Positions 36,910-45,930 of a DNA stretch of 64,000 bases are shown here, piece by piece. The DNA is from Neokomagataea tanensis (GTDB taxonomy: Bacteria > Pseudomonadota > Alphaproteobacteria > Acetobacterales > Acetobacteraceae). Numbering within the stretch: the stretch's first letter is position 1; every line of letters begins with the position of its first letter. Both the position numbers and the translations under genes were made by a program. The stretch spans positions 1,746,501 through 1,810,500 of the forward strand of contig NZ_CP032485.1 of NCBI RefSeq assembly GCF_006542335.1, written 5' to 3'. The notes under the pieces are model-generated. The model was not told the origin of the DNA. It ran no database searches and worked only from the letters and a program-made list of their open reading frames with translations.

Positions 36910-37566
36910 TTGGAGGATCTTTTCGCTTCTCTTCGTGAAAGGCGTACTCTTGGGGATGGTGCGGTGCATCTACCGGGTTTTACGACGGGGCATGATCGCG
37001 CAATTTTGGGTGCCATCGCCACGCTGGCAGAGCAAGCGCCCTTCCGCCGCATGACCGTGCCGGGAGGCGGGGTTATGTCCGTGGCTTTGACGAGTTGTGG
37101 GGATTGTGGCTGGTGCTCGGACGAGCGGGGGTACTGCTACGCGGCCAAAGACCCGCTTACAGGGCGGAGCTGGCCGAGTATGCCGAATGTATTAAAGGGC
37201 ATTGCCAAGGATGCGGCTCAACAAGCGGGTTATGATGAGTTTGAGCCACAGAGTTGTTTGATTAATCGCTACGAAACTGGCGCGCGAATGGGAATGCATC
37301 AAGATAAAGATGAGGGGTGTTTGGAGGCCCCGGTTGTGTCGCTCTCTATTGGAATTCCGGCGCGCTTCATGTTTGGTGGTGTCGAGCGTGAACAGGCGGT
37401 TGAGGTGGTGGATTTGTACCATGGCGACGCTGTGATTTGGGGAGGCCCAAGTCGTCTCGCATGGCATGGCATAAAGCCCTTGCGGTCTGCTTTTCATCCT
37501 TTGACTGGTGCTCTGCGTTATAATCTTACCTTTCGTGCTATCGCTGAAGACACTTTTCGTTCATAA
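36910..37566 (+). CDS. alkB: Alpha-ketoglutarate-dependent DNA/RNA alkyl-damage dioxygenase AlkB
   Basis: A 218-residue Fe(II)/2-oxoglutarate dioxygenase that removes N1-methyladenine and N3-methylcytosine lesions. The metal ligands fall in MHQDKDE (H130, D132) and LAWHGIKP (H186), and the 2-oxoglutarate Arg pair in RYNLTFR (R203, R209). The substrate-loop region VMSVALTSCGDCGW is also like E. coli AlkB. There is no suitable ATG; a TTG at 36910 with GGAGAG six bases before it gives a start (MEDLFASL) that brings every catalytic residue to within one position of E. coli AlkB (H131, D133, H187, R204, R210). No Ada protein is adjacent. Confidence 0.92.
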   Translation: MEDLFASLRERRTLGDGAVHLPGFTTGHDRAILGAIATLAEQAPFRRMTVPGGGVMSVALTSCGDCGWCSDERGYCYAAKDPLTGRSWPSMPNVLKGIAKDAAQQAGYDEFEPQSCLINRYETGARMGMHQDKDEGCLEAPVVSLSIGIPARFMFGGVEREQAVEVVDLYHGDAVIWGGPSRLAWHGIKPLRSAFHPLTGALRYNLTFRAIAEDTFRS

Positions 37567-37610
37567 ACGCGGCCTGTTTGATTCATTAACCCTTATTGGG
37601 AGGGCTTTTC

Positions 37611-38993
37611 ATGCACCCCTCGACACCGACCTCAACGTCAGAGGCAAAGACGTTATGGTCACCTACAAGCTGGCGCTCAAAACCGATCGTCCAAGCTCCG
37701 TCCTATGAGGATGCGGCTGCGCTTGCTGCTGTTGAGGAACGCCTACACCGATACCCACCCTTAGTGTTTGCAGGGGAAGCCCGCCGCCTTAAAAAGCGTT
37801 TGGCTGCTGCATCCCGTGGTGAGGCTTTTGTGTTGCAGGGCGGGGCGTGCGCGGAAAGCTTTGATGAGTTCACGGCTGACATCGTGCGGGATACGTTCCG
37901 TGTGTTGCTGCAAATGGCGGTCGTGCTGACTTATGCCGCTAAAGTACCTGTTGTTAAAATTGGGCGTATGGCGGGGCAGTATGCCAAGCCACGCTCCTCC
38001 GCGACAGAAACCAAAGACGGCGTGACGCTGCCTTGTTATCGTGGTGACATTATCAACGGCCCAGCGTTTACGCCCGAAGCGCGTTACGCTGATCCGACCC
38101 GCATGGAAACAGGGTATTTTCAGTCCGCCGGGGTTATGAACCTGCTTCGCGCGTTTGCGCATGGGGGGTACGCAAACCTTCATGAAGTACACCGCTGGAA
38201 CCTTGGTTTTGTTGAGCGCTCTCCTCTATCCGCGCGTTACAGCGATATTGCGCAGCGCATAGACGAGACATTATCTTTTTTACGGGCGTGCGGCATTGAT
38301 GGAGCTTCTGCTCAGATCGATGAGACGGAGTTCTTTACGTCCCATGAAGCGCTGCTGCTGCCTTACGAGCAAGCGCTTACGCGTGTTGATAGCACGAGCG
38401 GTGAGTATTACGACTGTTCAGCGCATTTCCTGTGGATCGGTGACCGTACCCGTCAGCCAGATGGGGCGCATGTTGAGTTCCTGCGTGGTGTACAAAACCC
38501 GATCGGCATTAAGGTTGGCCCCACCACAACGGTTGGTGACCTTGAGCGCCTGTTGGATATTCTAAATCCGAATGATGAGCCGGGACGCATTTCGCTTATT
38601 TCCCGTATGGGGAAAGACAAGGTCCGTGATTTGTTGCCGCCTTTGTTGGATGCGGTAAATCGTACGGGACGTACGGTAACGTGGCTGTGCGACCCGATGC
38701 ATGGCAATACGACGACAACAAGCAATAAAATCAAAACCCGCGCTTTCGAAAATATTTTGGGAGAGGTCCTAGGCTTCTTTGATGTATTTGCCCAAGCGGG
38801 GCGTCGTCCGGGTGGTATACACCTTGAAATGACGGGGCAGGACGTAACGGAGTGTATTGGCGGTGCCCAATGCTTGACCGAAGCTGACCTCGGAGATCGT
38901 TACGAGACGTTCTGTGATCCGCGCCTTAATGCAGAGCAGTCGTTGGAAATGGCATTTCTTTTGGCGCATGAATTAACGGCACGCCAAGGTTAA
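37611..38993 (+). CDS. Class II 3-deoxy-7-phosphoheptulonate synthase (DAHP synthase)
   Basis: A 460-residue enzyme for the first step of the shikimate pathway, joining phosphoenolpyruvate and erythrose-4-phosphate. It is the plant/AroA-II type, seen in [102 protein letters not shown] and [20 protein letters not shown]. The ATG at 37611 has GGGAGG seven bases before it. It stands alone, not in an aro operon. Confidence 0.93.
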   Translation: MHPSTPTSTSEAKTLWSPTSWRSKPIVQAPSYEDAAALAAVEERLHRYPPLVFAGEARRLKKRLAAASRGEAFVLQGGACAESFDEFTADIVRDTFRVLLQMAVVLTYAAKVPVVKIGRMAGQYAKPRSSATETKDGVTLPCYRGDIINGPAFTPEARYADPTRMETGYFQSAGVMNLLRAFAHGGYANLHEVHRWNLGFVERSPLSARYSDIAQRIDETLSFLRACGIDGASAQIDETEFFTSHEALLLPYEQALTRVDSTSGEYYDCSAHFLWIGDRTRQPDGAHVEFLRGVQNPIGIKVGPTTTVGDLERLLDILNPNDEPGRISLISRMGKDKVRDLLPPLLDAVNRTGRTVTWLCDPMHGNTTTTSNKIKTRAFENILGEVLGFFDVFAQAGRRPGGIHLEMTGQDVTECIGGAQCLTEADLGDRYETFCDPRLNAEQSLEMAFLLAHELTARQG

Positions 38994-39112
38994 TGCGGCT
39001 GGTCGGGATCATCTGGTCTTGTCAGGTGATCTCGACATAGCGAATTTTTGAGCGCGTAATAGCCAGCATAAATAACAGAAACGCTCTCACCGCGATCAGG
39101 AGACGGACGTTC

Positions 39113-40315
39113 ATGGATACGACCAAAGCTTCCAGCAAGGCTGCCGAAACTTTAGCAAATGCTTACGGGGTGACGGGGCCGTTGGACGAAAGCACGATCC
39201 TGAGCCGGGCTGATTCATATTTCGGGCGCACGCGGCAAATCGTCCAACATTTCGGCGATTGTGATGTTACTTACGCCGTATTTATTCGTCGTCCTGTCAT
39301 TGCGGCGTGTCGGCTGGCTGTAAGCTGGTTGCAGAATGTGGCGCAAGAGCAGGGCTTTGTTCTCGATTGCCGCGAAGTATATGCTGAGGGTGAGTGGGTT
39401 GGGGCAGGGGAGCCGCTCCTGTATCTGACGGGCTCGTTCGTAAAACTTGCGCCGCTCGAAACGCTTTTATTGCAAAAGCTAGGTGCTGCGTGCGTCGCTG
39501 CCCATAATGCCTACCAGATGTGTCTGGCGTTGCCTGAGGTGCCGTTCCTTGCCATGGAGGCGCGGCACTGCTCAGGCTACGAAATGCAAGAGCAAATGGG
39601 ATATGCTGCGGGGGTTGGCTCTCGTGCAGCGCAACGTGAAGGAGCGCGGGGCTTTATTGGGAATGCCAATGATGCCACGGCAGGCTTCTTTGGCCTCGAT
39701 AAGGGGCTGGGAACAATGCCTCATGCGCTTATTGGCTATGCGGGTTCGACGCTGCGAGCAGCGGAAATGTACGCAGAGGTTTTTCCTAATGACCCTCTGA
39801 CAGTGCTCGTTGACTACTTCGGGCAAGAAATTACGGATACTCTGACGGTGTGCCAGCGTTTCCCTGAGCATGCGGCAGAGGGACGTTTGAGTGTACGCCT
39901 CGATACGCATGGCGGCCGTTTTTTAGAGGGGCTGGATCCTCAAAGCTCGTATGCAGTGTTGGAGCGTAATACGCCGGGTACGATACGACGTTACCGCTCA
40001 GACCGTGAATTGCGCGACTTGGTGGGAACGGGCGTTTCTGCGGCAGCAATTTGGCGTATGCGCGAAGCTTTGAATGAAGCAGGTTATCCTAACGTCAAGA
40101 TTGTAGTGTCGTCAGGGTTTAATGTGGACAAATGTACGGCAATGCACGAGGCGCACGCTCCTATTGACGTTGTGGGTACGGGTTCCTTTATTCCTAATCA
40201 TTGGTCAGAAACATACGCGACAGCAGATATCGTGGCTTATAATGGCGATCTGCGTGTCAAAATCGGCCGCGAATTCCTCTTGGGGAAAGTGCAGGCTGGT
40301 AAGGAGAAAGCATGA
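39113..40315 (+). CDS. pncB: Nicotinate phosphoribosyltransferase
   Basis: A 400-residue enzyme of NAD salvage that makes nicotinate mononucleotide from nicotinate and PRPP. Family landmarks are FGRTRQIVQHFGDCDVTYAV, GEPLLYLTGSFVKLAPLETL, the EARHCSGYEMQEQMGYAAGV region with GFIGNANDATAGFFGL, and IKIVVSSGFN-like KIVVSSGFNVDKC plus DVVGTGSFIPNHWSETYATA. It resembles the NAPRTase form common in alphaproteobacteria. It overlaps the next gene by 4 bp (ATGA), so the two are translationally coupled. Confidence 0.87.
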   Translation: MDTTKASSKAAETLANAYGVTGPLDESTILSRADSYFGRTRQIVQHFGDCDVTYAVFIRRPVIAACRLAVSWLQNVAQEQGFVLDCREVYAEGEWVGAGEPLLYLTGSFVKLAPLETLLLQKLGAACVAAHNAYQMCLALPEVPFLAMEARHCSGYEMQEQMGYAAGVGSRAAQREGARGFIGNANDATAGFFGLDKGLGTMPHALIGYAGSTLRAAEMYAEVFPNDPLTVLVDYFGQEITDTLTVCQRFPEHAAEGRLSVRLDTHGGRFLEGLDPQSSYAVLERNTPGTIRRYRSDRELRDLVGTGVSAAAIWRMREALNEAGYPNVKIVVSSGFNVDKCTAMHEAHAPIDVVGTGSFIPNHWSETYATADIVAYNGDLRVKIGREFLLGKVQAGKEKA

Positions 40316-40761
40316 GCGAGACAGAAAGCAAACCTGCAACTCAAGGGTGGAATGTCCGCATTATAGATCACTCAGGTGCTTCTGAGGGGGATACGGTTGA
40401 GGAAGTGAAGGACTTCATGGACTTGGCGCACGCAAATGCTTACGCGCGCGCTTACGTTCGTGACAGCATTGAGCGTTGCCGTGTGCCGGGGGCGACCAGC
40501 AAAGAAGTGCTGGAAAGTTGGTTTGCTTTTGGTGAAAACGCCGAAGTGCAAGACGCTGGTGAGGATGCGTGGAAATCTTCGACCGAATTAGAAGATTTTG
40601 CAGCAAACCCGGCTTCCGCGCTTGAGAGAGATTGGCGTTCAATTGATCCCCGCCGTTTAGTTGGTGAGGATGAAATTGCTGGTCCGGCCGATACAGATGA
40701 TGAAGCGGAAACCGATGACGACGATTGGGATGACGAAGATGCGCCCGATCTGCGCCATTAA
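40312..40761 (+). CDS. Acidic protein of unknown function, coupled to pncB
   Basis: A 149-residue acidic, soluble protein with no signal peptide or membrane segment. The first ~85 residues look folded (GWNVRIIDHSGASEGDTVEE, LAHANAYARAYVRDSIERCR, LESWFAFGENAEV); the tail is a run of Asp/Glu (DTDDEAETDDDDWDDEDAPD). I do not recognise a family. It overlaps pncB by 4 bp and is followed 13 bp later by the Maf gene, so a three-gene operon is likely. Confidence 0.75.
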   Translation: MSETESKPATQGWNVRIIDHSGASEGDTVEEVKDFMDLAHANAYARAYVRDSIERCRVPGATSKEVLESWFAFGENAEVQDAGEDAWKSSTELEDFAANPASALERDWRSIDPRRLVGEDEIAGPADTDDEAETDDDDWDDEDAPDLRH

Positions 40762-40774
40762 TTAAGCGACTGAG

Positions 40775-41386
40775 ATGGATGCGAAGGCTTCATCATTGGT
40801 GCTGGCGAGTGGCTCTGCCGCTCGCCGCGCTTTGTTAGAAGGGTGCATGGTTGAGCATGCATGCCATCCAGTTGCTTTGGATGAGGAGAGCCTGCGTTTG
40901 GCGTGCCAAGCGCGGGGAGATACATTGGGGGCGACGGCCCTAGCATTGGCCGAAGCCAAAGCTGAAATGGCGTGTTCTGAATTGCCTGTGGGGACATGGG
41001 TTATTGGAGCAGACCAGATCCTCGACTTGGACGGGGAAGCTTTTTCTAAGCCAGTTGATCGCGCTCATGCCCGGATGCAGCTCCAGCGCCTGCGGGGCCG
41101 CTCCCACATCTTACAGACTGCTGTCGTCCTTTATCGGAACGGTAAAAAAGTTTGGGATGAATTAGCGGCGCCGCGTCTGACGATGCGCCAGTTTTCAGAA
41201 GAATTTTTGGACCACTATTTAGAGAGAGAAGGTGACTCTTTACTGGGTTGTGTCGGTGCATACCGGTTAGAGGGAATGGGCGCGCAGCTTTTTGAAGCGG
41301 TAGATGGCGCGCATGATGCGGTGTTGGGCCTGCCACGTTTGGGGCTCATGCGCGCTCTGAGGCAGGCCGGGGTATTAATGGACTGA
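40775..41386 (+). CDS. Maf family nucleoside triphosphate pyrophosphatase
   Basis: A 203-residue Maf-like protein, a house-cleaning pyrophosphatase for non-canonical or excess NTPs. The N-terminal signature LVLASGSAARRALLEG (S-x-S-x-R-R) and the conserved WVIGADQILDLDGEAFSKP (GADQ) and GDSLLGCVGAYRLEGMGAQL segments are present. Its KP-x-(D)-x-A-x-x-L-x-x-L-x-G motif is KPVDRAHARMQLQRLRGRSH. It is the last gene of the pncB run. Confidence 0.88.
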   Translation: MDAKASSLVLASGSAARRALLEGCMVEHACHPVALDEESLRLACQARGDTLGATALALAEAKAEMACSELPVGTWVIGADQILDLDGEAFSKPVDRAHARMQLQRLRGRSHILQTAVVLYRNGKKVWDELAAPRLTMRQFSEEFLDHYLEREGDSLLGCVGAYRLEGMGAQLFEAVDGAHDAVLGLPRLGLMRALRQAGVLMD

Positions 41387-41395
41387 TAAAAGTTA

Positions 41396-41423
41396 CCCAA
41401 AAAGACGTTTTATCTTTTTTGGG
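41396..41423 (+). terminator. Hairpin after the Maf gene
   Basis: CCCAAAAAGA pairs with TCTTTTTTGGG (one bulged T), 10 bp after the stop; the stem itself is T-rich on its 3' side. Confidence 0.5.
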
Positions 41424-41490
41424 GCTTGTCATCCTCCGGTCATAACAGTATATCCGTCTTCATCGAAGCGCCGGAAGGTTGCAACGGTAA

Positions 41491-41566
41491 GGGGCCATAG
41501 CTCAGCTGGGAGAGCGCCTGGATGGCATTCAGGAGGTCGTCGGTTCGATCCCGTCTGGCTCCACCA
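41491..41566 (+). tRNA. tRNA-Ala(GGC)
   Basis: 76 nt with an encoded CCA. Acceptor GGGGCCA / TGGCTCC (one G-U), D arm GCTC-AGCTGGGA-GAGC, anticodon stem CCTGG / TCAGG with loop ATGGCAT (anticodon GGC), and T arm CGTCGGTTCGATCCCGTCTG region. It decodes GCC/GCU. Confidence 0.97.
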
Positions 41567-41678
41567 AAATTTGGTGCGTTTACGCTGTACGTTAACAGCT
41601 TATTTGAAAAATAAGATACTTTATTGTTTAAAGCAGTGCTTGCTGAAAAGCATTGCGAGTATCGGTCTTTCTGACGTC

Positions 41679-41930
41679 GAGGAAAGGCTTGAGCGGGTTT
41701 CAAAAGCCGGTCGGGCTGGCACTTGGCGATTGCTGACCGTAGGGACAATGTCGCGAGGCTGGGCAGGGCCCAAACCTTCTGTTTCAGGCTTTTAGCTGGC
41801 CCGGATAATGGCCTGCAGACCGTGTATGTTCGTCGCGGTTGCGCAGGCTAATAAAATGGCCCGAACGATCTGGGGCATGTTGGCGAAACACGAGAATTAT
41901 TGGGACCCGGTTCTGACTGTTGCGGGATGA
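41679..41930 (+). pseudogene. C-terminal remnant of an IS110-family transposase
   Basis: In a single frame: EERLERVSKAG, TWRLLTVGTMSR, GPKPSVSGF, a TAG stop at 41793, then LARIMACRPCMFVAVAQANK and MARTIWGMLAKHENYWDP to TGA at 41928. This follows the last ~85 residues of IS110-type transposases (RISKAG...LLIIGAMS...LAR..ARKP...VALANKMARTIWAMLAK..DY.DP). The rest of the gene and the catalytic domains are missing. It lies 110 bp behind tRNA-Ala. Confidence 0.75.
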
Positions 41931-42292
41931 GTGGACCTCAGCCGTAATAAGGAGAACTGGTTAAAGGAGGATGTGAGAAAGAGACGACCTGTATGAGCGT
42001 ATGATCGAACCGATCCGGATCCAGAATACCAGCCAAGGGCTCAGCGTTTTTAAATACGGAACAGAGATTTGGACCCAATCCGCAGATCACCAGATCGGCT
42101 AGCGGCTTTTGTAAATGCCGCGCTCAAAGACCCGAGAGAAGACCGTAATCGATCACTTGCACATCAGGATCAGAAACTTCTTGCATTCCAAGCGGCAACC
42201 ACAGAAGCCTAATGAAACGTCACTTTTGTGATATGATCATTAAAATAAAACCATTTTAATGTAATAAAAATTTACTCCAAGATCATACCAAG
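41931..42292. other. Non-coding stretch between IS110 remnant and the GGDEF gene
   Basis: About 360 bp with no credible frame. The first ~280 bp may be the 3' non-coding end of the same IS110 copy; the last ~70 bp is AT-rich and probably holds the promoter of the downstream gene. Confidence 0.4.
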
Positions 42293-43453
42293 ATGCTCGC
42301 CAAAACTGTTTTCCCTTTGCTCATGAATGCCCTGATCGCGTCTATGCTTGCGGTCAGTTTCTTCGTGATCACACTCCTTAATCCCTCAGCGCGCAGAGTC
42401 CGCTGGGTGGCGCTAAGCTATGGCATAGGCGTTTTGGAACCAGCGTTTCTTCTTGCAACCCTGTTCGGTGCCGACGAGCACATGATGGCCGTCTTCTCTG
42501 CCTGCGCTTTCCTTGTCGGCACCGGCCTCATGGCACCCGCCCTCGCAATCGTCCATGGCGGGCCACCCATGTGGCGCGCTTTCGCGGCGGTTGTCATACC
42601 GGGTGTGCTTTTCTACGCGTTTATCCCCAGCACCCCGCGGAGCTGGACGCTGCACGAATTAATCTTTCAGTCGTTTTATGCAGCTAACATGGCCCTATGC
42701 GCCTTGGCGACGGCGCGCAATGTACCGAAATCGACGATGGCTAACGCGCTTGTCATCGTCTTCATCATCTCTGCCATCCAGTTTGTCGCCAAACCCCTTA
42801 TCGGCGGCTATACGGGGACGGACGGCATCGAAATTCACTATCTCACTTCTTTCTACGCGGTATGCTCGCAGGCGAGTGGCGGTATCCTCCTTGTCGCGGC
42901 CGGCCTCCTTATTTTGCTCCTCGTGCAGCAATCCCTCGTCCAGATGAACCACACTCAGGCCCGGATTGACCTACTCACGAACCTGCCCAATCGCCGCTCG
43001 GTCACGGAAACCTTTCAGCGGCTGACCAGCGGGACCAATCCGCCTCCTCTCTCCATCGCGCTTGTTGATTTAGACCACTTCAAGCGCATCAACGACCGTC
43101 TCGGCCATGAGAGCGGTGACGCAGTGCTGTGTCTAGTCGCTGAGAAATTGAGAGCGACGGGTCCTTCCGCTTCAGTTACGGCCCGGATCGGGGGAGAGGA
43201 ATTCGTCTTGCTTCTGCCCGGCTGTACCGGCGAGCCTGCGCGGCTGATTTGCGAAAGTATGCGCCTGTCGGTTGCTGCCCTGAGTGTACCTATTCCGCAT
43301 TCCACGAGCCGAATGGCCCTTTCGGTCAGCATCGGTCTGACAACCGTAGTGAAAGGCGAGGAGATGGCCGATGCCCTGCGTCGCGCGGATCACGCACTCT
43401 ATGAGGCGAAACAAAGCGGACGAAACCGCTGTGTCGCGGCGCTCGAAGGATAA
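42293..43453 (+). CDS. Membrane-bound diguanylate cyclase (GGDEF domain)
   Basis: A 386-residue protein with about seven N-terminal transmembrane segments (residues 1-~215, for example FPLLMNALIASMLAVSFFVI and ANALVIVFIISAIQFVA) and a C-terminal GGDEF domain. The active site is RIGGEEF, with DLDHFKRINDRLGHESGDAV before it and SIGLTTV near the end, so c-di-GMP synthesis is expected. The usual RxxD inhibitory site just upstream is absent (PSAS at that place). Codon use favours C in third position (ATC, GCC, CTC), unlike the flanking core genes, and IS remnants lie on both sides, suggesting acquisition. Confidence 0.88.
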   Translation: MLAKTVFPLLMNALIASMLAVSFFVITLLNPSARRVRWVALSYGIGVLEPAFLLATLFGADEHMMAVFSACAFLVGTGLMAPALAIVHGGPPMWRAFAAVVIPGVLFYAFIPSTPRSWTLHELIFQSFYAANMALCALATARNVPKSTMANALVIVFIISAIQFVAKPLIGGYTGTDGIEIHYLTSFYAVCSQASGGILLVAAGLLILLLVQQSLVQMNHTQARIDLLTNLPNRRSVTETFQRLTSGTNPPPLSIALVDLDHFKRINDRLGHESGDAVLCLVAEKLRATGPSASVTARIGGEEFVLLLPGCTGEPARLICESMRLSVAALSVPIPHSTSRMALSVSIGLTTVVKGEEMADALRRADHALYEAKQSGRNRCVAALEG

Positions 43454-43462
43454 TATCACATT

Positions 43463-43574
43463 GGCTTTGTTGCTAAGTTAGTTTTTCGGCGGATTCCAGC
43501 TCTATACGGAAATCCAAACGCGTATAAAAGCAGCAAGTTATTTATGTCGAAATCAACATAAAAACGGCAATTCT
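43463..43574 (-). repeat. IS6-type element end, copy B of a dispersed 112-bp repeat
   Basis: Reverse complement of this stretch aligns without gaps to 21462-21573. Its outer end, GGCTTTGTTGCTAAG, resembles an IS6-family terminal inverted repeat. It starts 10 bp after the GGDEF gene and stops just before nagA; no transposase is attached. Confidence 0.6.
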
Positions 43575-43600
43575 AAAACTTTGGCACAGGGCCGAGCGAG

Positions 43601-44716
43601 CTATGCGCACTGGGTTCCTGCACACCAAATATTTTGAATATCGTAGTCCGGGGTGATGCTGACAATGTCAGCTCTTTTGCCGGGTAGAAGGCTGCCGCGA
43701 TCTGTCAGGCCCATGTATTTTGCGGGCGTCGCTGAGAGCATGTCTGATGCTTCGTGGAGTGTGGCACCACCGTGTGTGCAGGCGTTCTTCAGGGCTTTGT
43801 CGAGTGTCAGGACGCTGCCTGCCAAACTTCCGCATCCATCTGCCCCCATTCGGGCAATACCGTCTTTTACAAGTACATCTTGCCCTCCTAAAGAGCTTAT
43901 ACCATCTGCCAAACCCGTAGCGCGCATTGCATCCGTGATCAGAATCAGGCGTTTTTGCGCCGCTTTGCGTATTGCGGCAAAGCTGGCAGGGTGGACATGG
44001 TGTGTGTCGAATATGATTTCCATAAAGGCGTCTTCATCGGCCAAAAGGGCACCAACGGGACCGGGGTCACGCCCTCTTAATTCTGGCATTGCGTTAAAGA
44101 GATGTGTGCCGCCAATGACGCCGCCGGAGGCGCGTGCGGTGCGCATCATGTGCTGGCACTGTTCGCAGGTTGCGCATGTGTGGCCGATGCTCAAGCGAAT
44201 GCCTTGTTGGGCCATGGCTGAAATTGCGTCGTCGCTGCAGCATTCAGGCGCCAGCGTCGTCAGACGTACGACATTGAGCGCGAAAATATCACACAATTCC
44301 TGATGACTGGGAGGAATTGCAAATGGTGGTTGGGCACCCAGTCGCTGCGGGTTGATGAATGGTCCCTCTAAATGGGCGCCAGGAATGCTGGGGCCGTTTG
44401 GGATGCCATATTGGGTTACGTGTTGGATGCCGCGTAGGGCATCCATAACTTCTGCCCAAGGGCGTGTGATTGTCGTGGGGTAAAGGGTTGTTGTGCCGTG
44501 GGTGAGATGGAAGCGTGCCATTTGTGTGACGGCATTTGCGCCATCCATTGCGTCTGCTCCGCCACCTCCATGGACGTGAAGATCGATAAAGCCTGGTAGA
44601 ATGTAACGATCAGGCACATGCGTTTTTGGTTCAAAGCTTGAGATCAGTCCGTCACGAAGCGTAATTTGCCCTGGTTGGATGCCGCTTGGAGTGAGGATGT
44701 GGCCGTCAATATACAT
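43601..44716 (-). CDS. nagA: N-acetylglucosamine-6-phosphate deacetylase
   Basis: A 371-residue amidohydrolase converting GlcNAc-6-phosphate to glucosamine-6-phosphate. The metal-site start ILPGFIDLHVHGGGGADAMD, the SIPGAHLEGPFINPQRLGAQ segment (E of metal site), LSIGHTCAT and GTHLFNAMPEL (two His), and LITDAMRATGLADG (catalytic Asp) are all present. It lies 40 bp downstream of nagK on the same strand, a two-gene unit. Confidence 0.94.
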   Translation of the reverse strand: MYIDGHILTPSGIQPGQITLRDGLISSFEPKTHVPDRYILPGFIDLHVHGGGGADAMDGANAVTQMARFHLTHGTTTLYPTTITRPWAEVMDALRGIQHVTQYGIPNGPSIPGAHLEGPFINPQRLGAQPPFAIPPSHQELCDIFALNVVRLTTLAPECCSDDAISAMAQQGIRLSIGHTCATCEQCQHMMRTARASGGVIGGTHLFNAMPELRGRDPGPVGALLADEDAFMEIIFDTHHVHPASFAAIRKAAQKRLILITDAMRATGLADGISSLGGQDVLVKDGIARMGADGCGSLAGSVLTLDKALKNACTHGGATLHEASDMLSATPAKYMGLTDRGSLLPGKRADIVSITPDYDIQNIWCAGTQCA

Positions 44717-44756
44717 GGTTGCTCCGGGGTGGACTATTTACGCGGTGGGAGATGAT

Positions 44757-45650
44757 TCAAGTCAGTGCGGATGCACCAAGCAAAGCTGCGTCAGGCCCTA
44801 GGGTACCGGGAACAACAAGCGGGGCATCTTGCTGGTGCAAAATGCGTTTGCGTACGGCATGATCAAGGGCACTTACCAGTTTATGTGCATTAGAAAGGCC
44901 GCCGCCAACGGGAATGATGGTTGCGCCCGTAGTGTTTATCACGAGTGCAAGGGCTGCAGATGTGTAGTTCAAGTATACGTCTATCGTTTTTGTGGCGTCG
45001 TTTTCTCCCGCTTCCCAAGCGGCAACGATAGAGTGGCTGTCGCATGGGGCAAAGCCATTCCAGAGATGAAGACGTTCCAGCCCTCGCGCACTACCGAAAG
45101 TGTCTAGGCATCCTTTTTGGCCGCAACCACAAGGAAAACAAGGGGTAGCGTTGGGGAGGTCAGGCAGGTGAGGAATAATCGGGGCATGGCCCCATTCGCC
45201 CGATACGCCACCGCCGCCAAGAATGAGTTGGCCTTTCCAGATCATACCGCCACCAACGCCGGTACCAAGGATGATGCCGAAAACATTGTCATGCCCGCGG
45301 GCGACCCCAAAATGGGCTTCTCCCATAACAAAGCAGTCAGCGTCATTAGCTACGCGCACTGTGCGTTTTAGGTGTGAGTTTAATAGAGATGCAAAGCTTG
45401 TCCCGTCCATGCAGGGAATATTAGCCGTGGTGAGTGCGCCAGTTTTGGGCTCTTGCGTTCCGGCCATGGCAATATGTAAAGGCACGCCGGGATAGGGAGC
45501 GGCCATGGAGTGCAGGCAGTTCAAAAACGCATTAAAATCGCGGGTGGGGGTAGGCTCTTTTCTACGGTTAGCGAGAGCATTCCTGTGATCAAGAACCGCA
45601 AAATCGATAAATGATCCACCGATATCGGCGCATAGAATGCGGGCTTGCAT
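44757..45650 (-). CDS. nagK: N-acetylglucosamine kinase (ROK family)
   Basis: A 297-residue ROK sugar kinase that phosphorylates GlcNAc at C6. ATP-binding LCADIGGSFIDFAVLDH, catalytic NDADCFVMGEAHFG, GIILGTGVGGGMI and the structural zinc motif CFPCGCGQKGCLDTF (C-x-C-G-x2-G-C) are visible, with EWGHAPIIPHLP (E-x-GH) between. Assignment to GlcNAc rather than glucose rests on the nag context. With nagA downstream it makes the substrate for that enzyme; no PTS component is in the window, so free GlcNAc entering by a permease must be phosphorylated here. Confidence 0.88.
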   Translation of the reverse strand: MQARILCADIGGSFIDFAVLDHRNALANRRKEPTPTRDFNAFLNCLHSMAAPYPGVPLHIAMAGTQEPKTGALTTANIPCMDGTSFASLLNSHLKRTVRVANDADCFVMGEAHFGVARGHDNVFGIILGTGVGGGMIWKGQLILGGGGVSGEWGHAPIIPHLPDLPNATPCFPCGCGQKGCLDTFGSARGLERLHLWNGFAPCDSHSIVAAWEAGENDATKTIDVYLNYTSAALALVINTTGATIIPVGGGLSNAHKLVSALDHAVRKRILHQQDAPLVVPGTLGPDAALLGASALT

Positions 45651-45930
45651 GCGTGGGTTGATCTCTCTGTGTGTGACGGCACGACTTTGTAGGCAGGCTT
45701 CTCAAGAAAAGGCAGGTGAGGCCATTTTTTTTCTACATTGTACCATGCGCTACCGCTAATTTGGCTTTGACCTACTTTAGGGTTCGTGCAGTCATGATTA
45801 CAATACTTCGCAGCATAAGTTTGGGCTGCGGGGCAGCATCTTTCGAAAACTTAGAAAATATTTTGATCGTGTAATGTGATGGCGTCCGTTGAGTGCAGGT
45901 GGGCTCTACGCGTGACAGGGGAAGGCGAAG

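Noticed and set aside
41931..42210. A guide (bridge) RNA of the IS110 remnant
   Set aside because: Only the transposase C terminus survives and the element ends cannot be defined, so no RNA structure or target-recognition loop could be supported.
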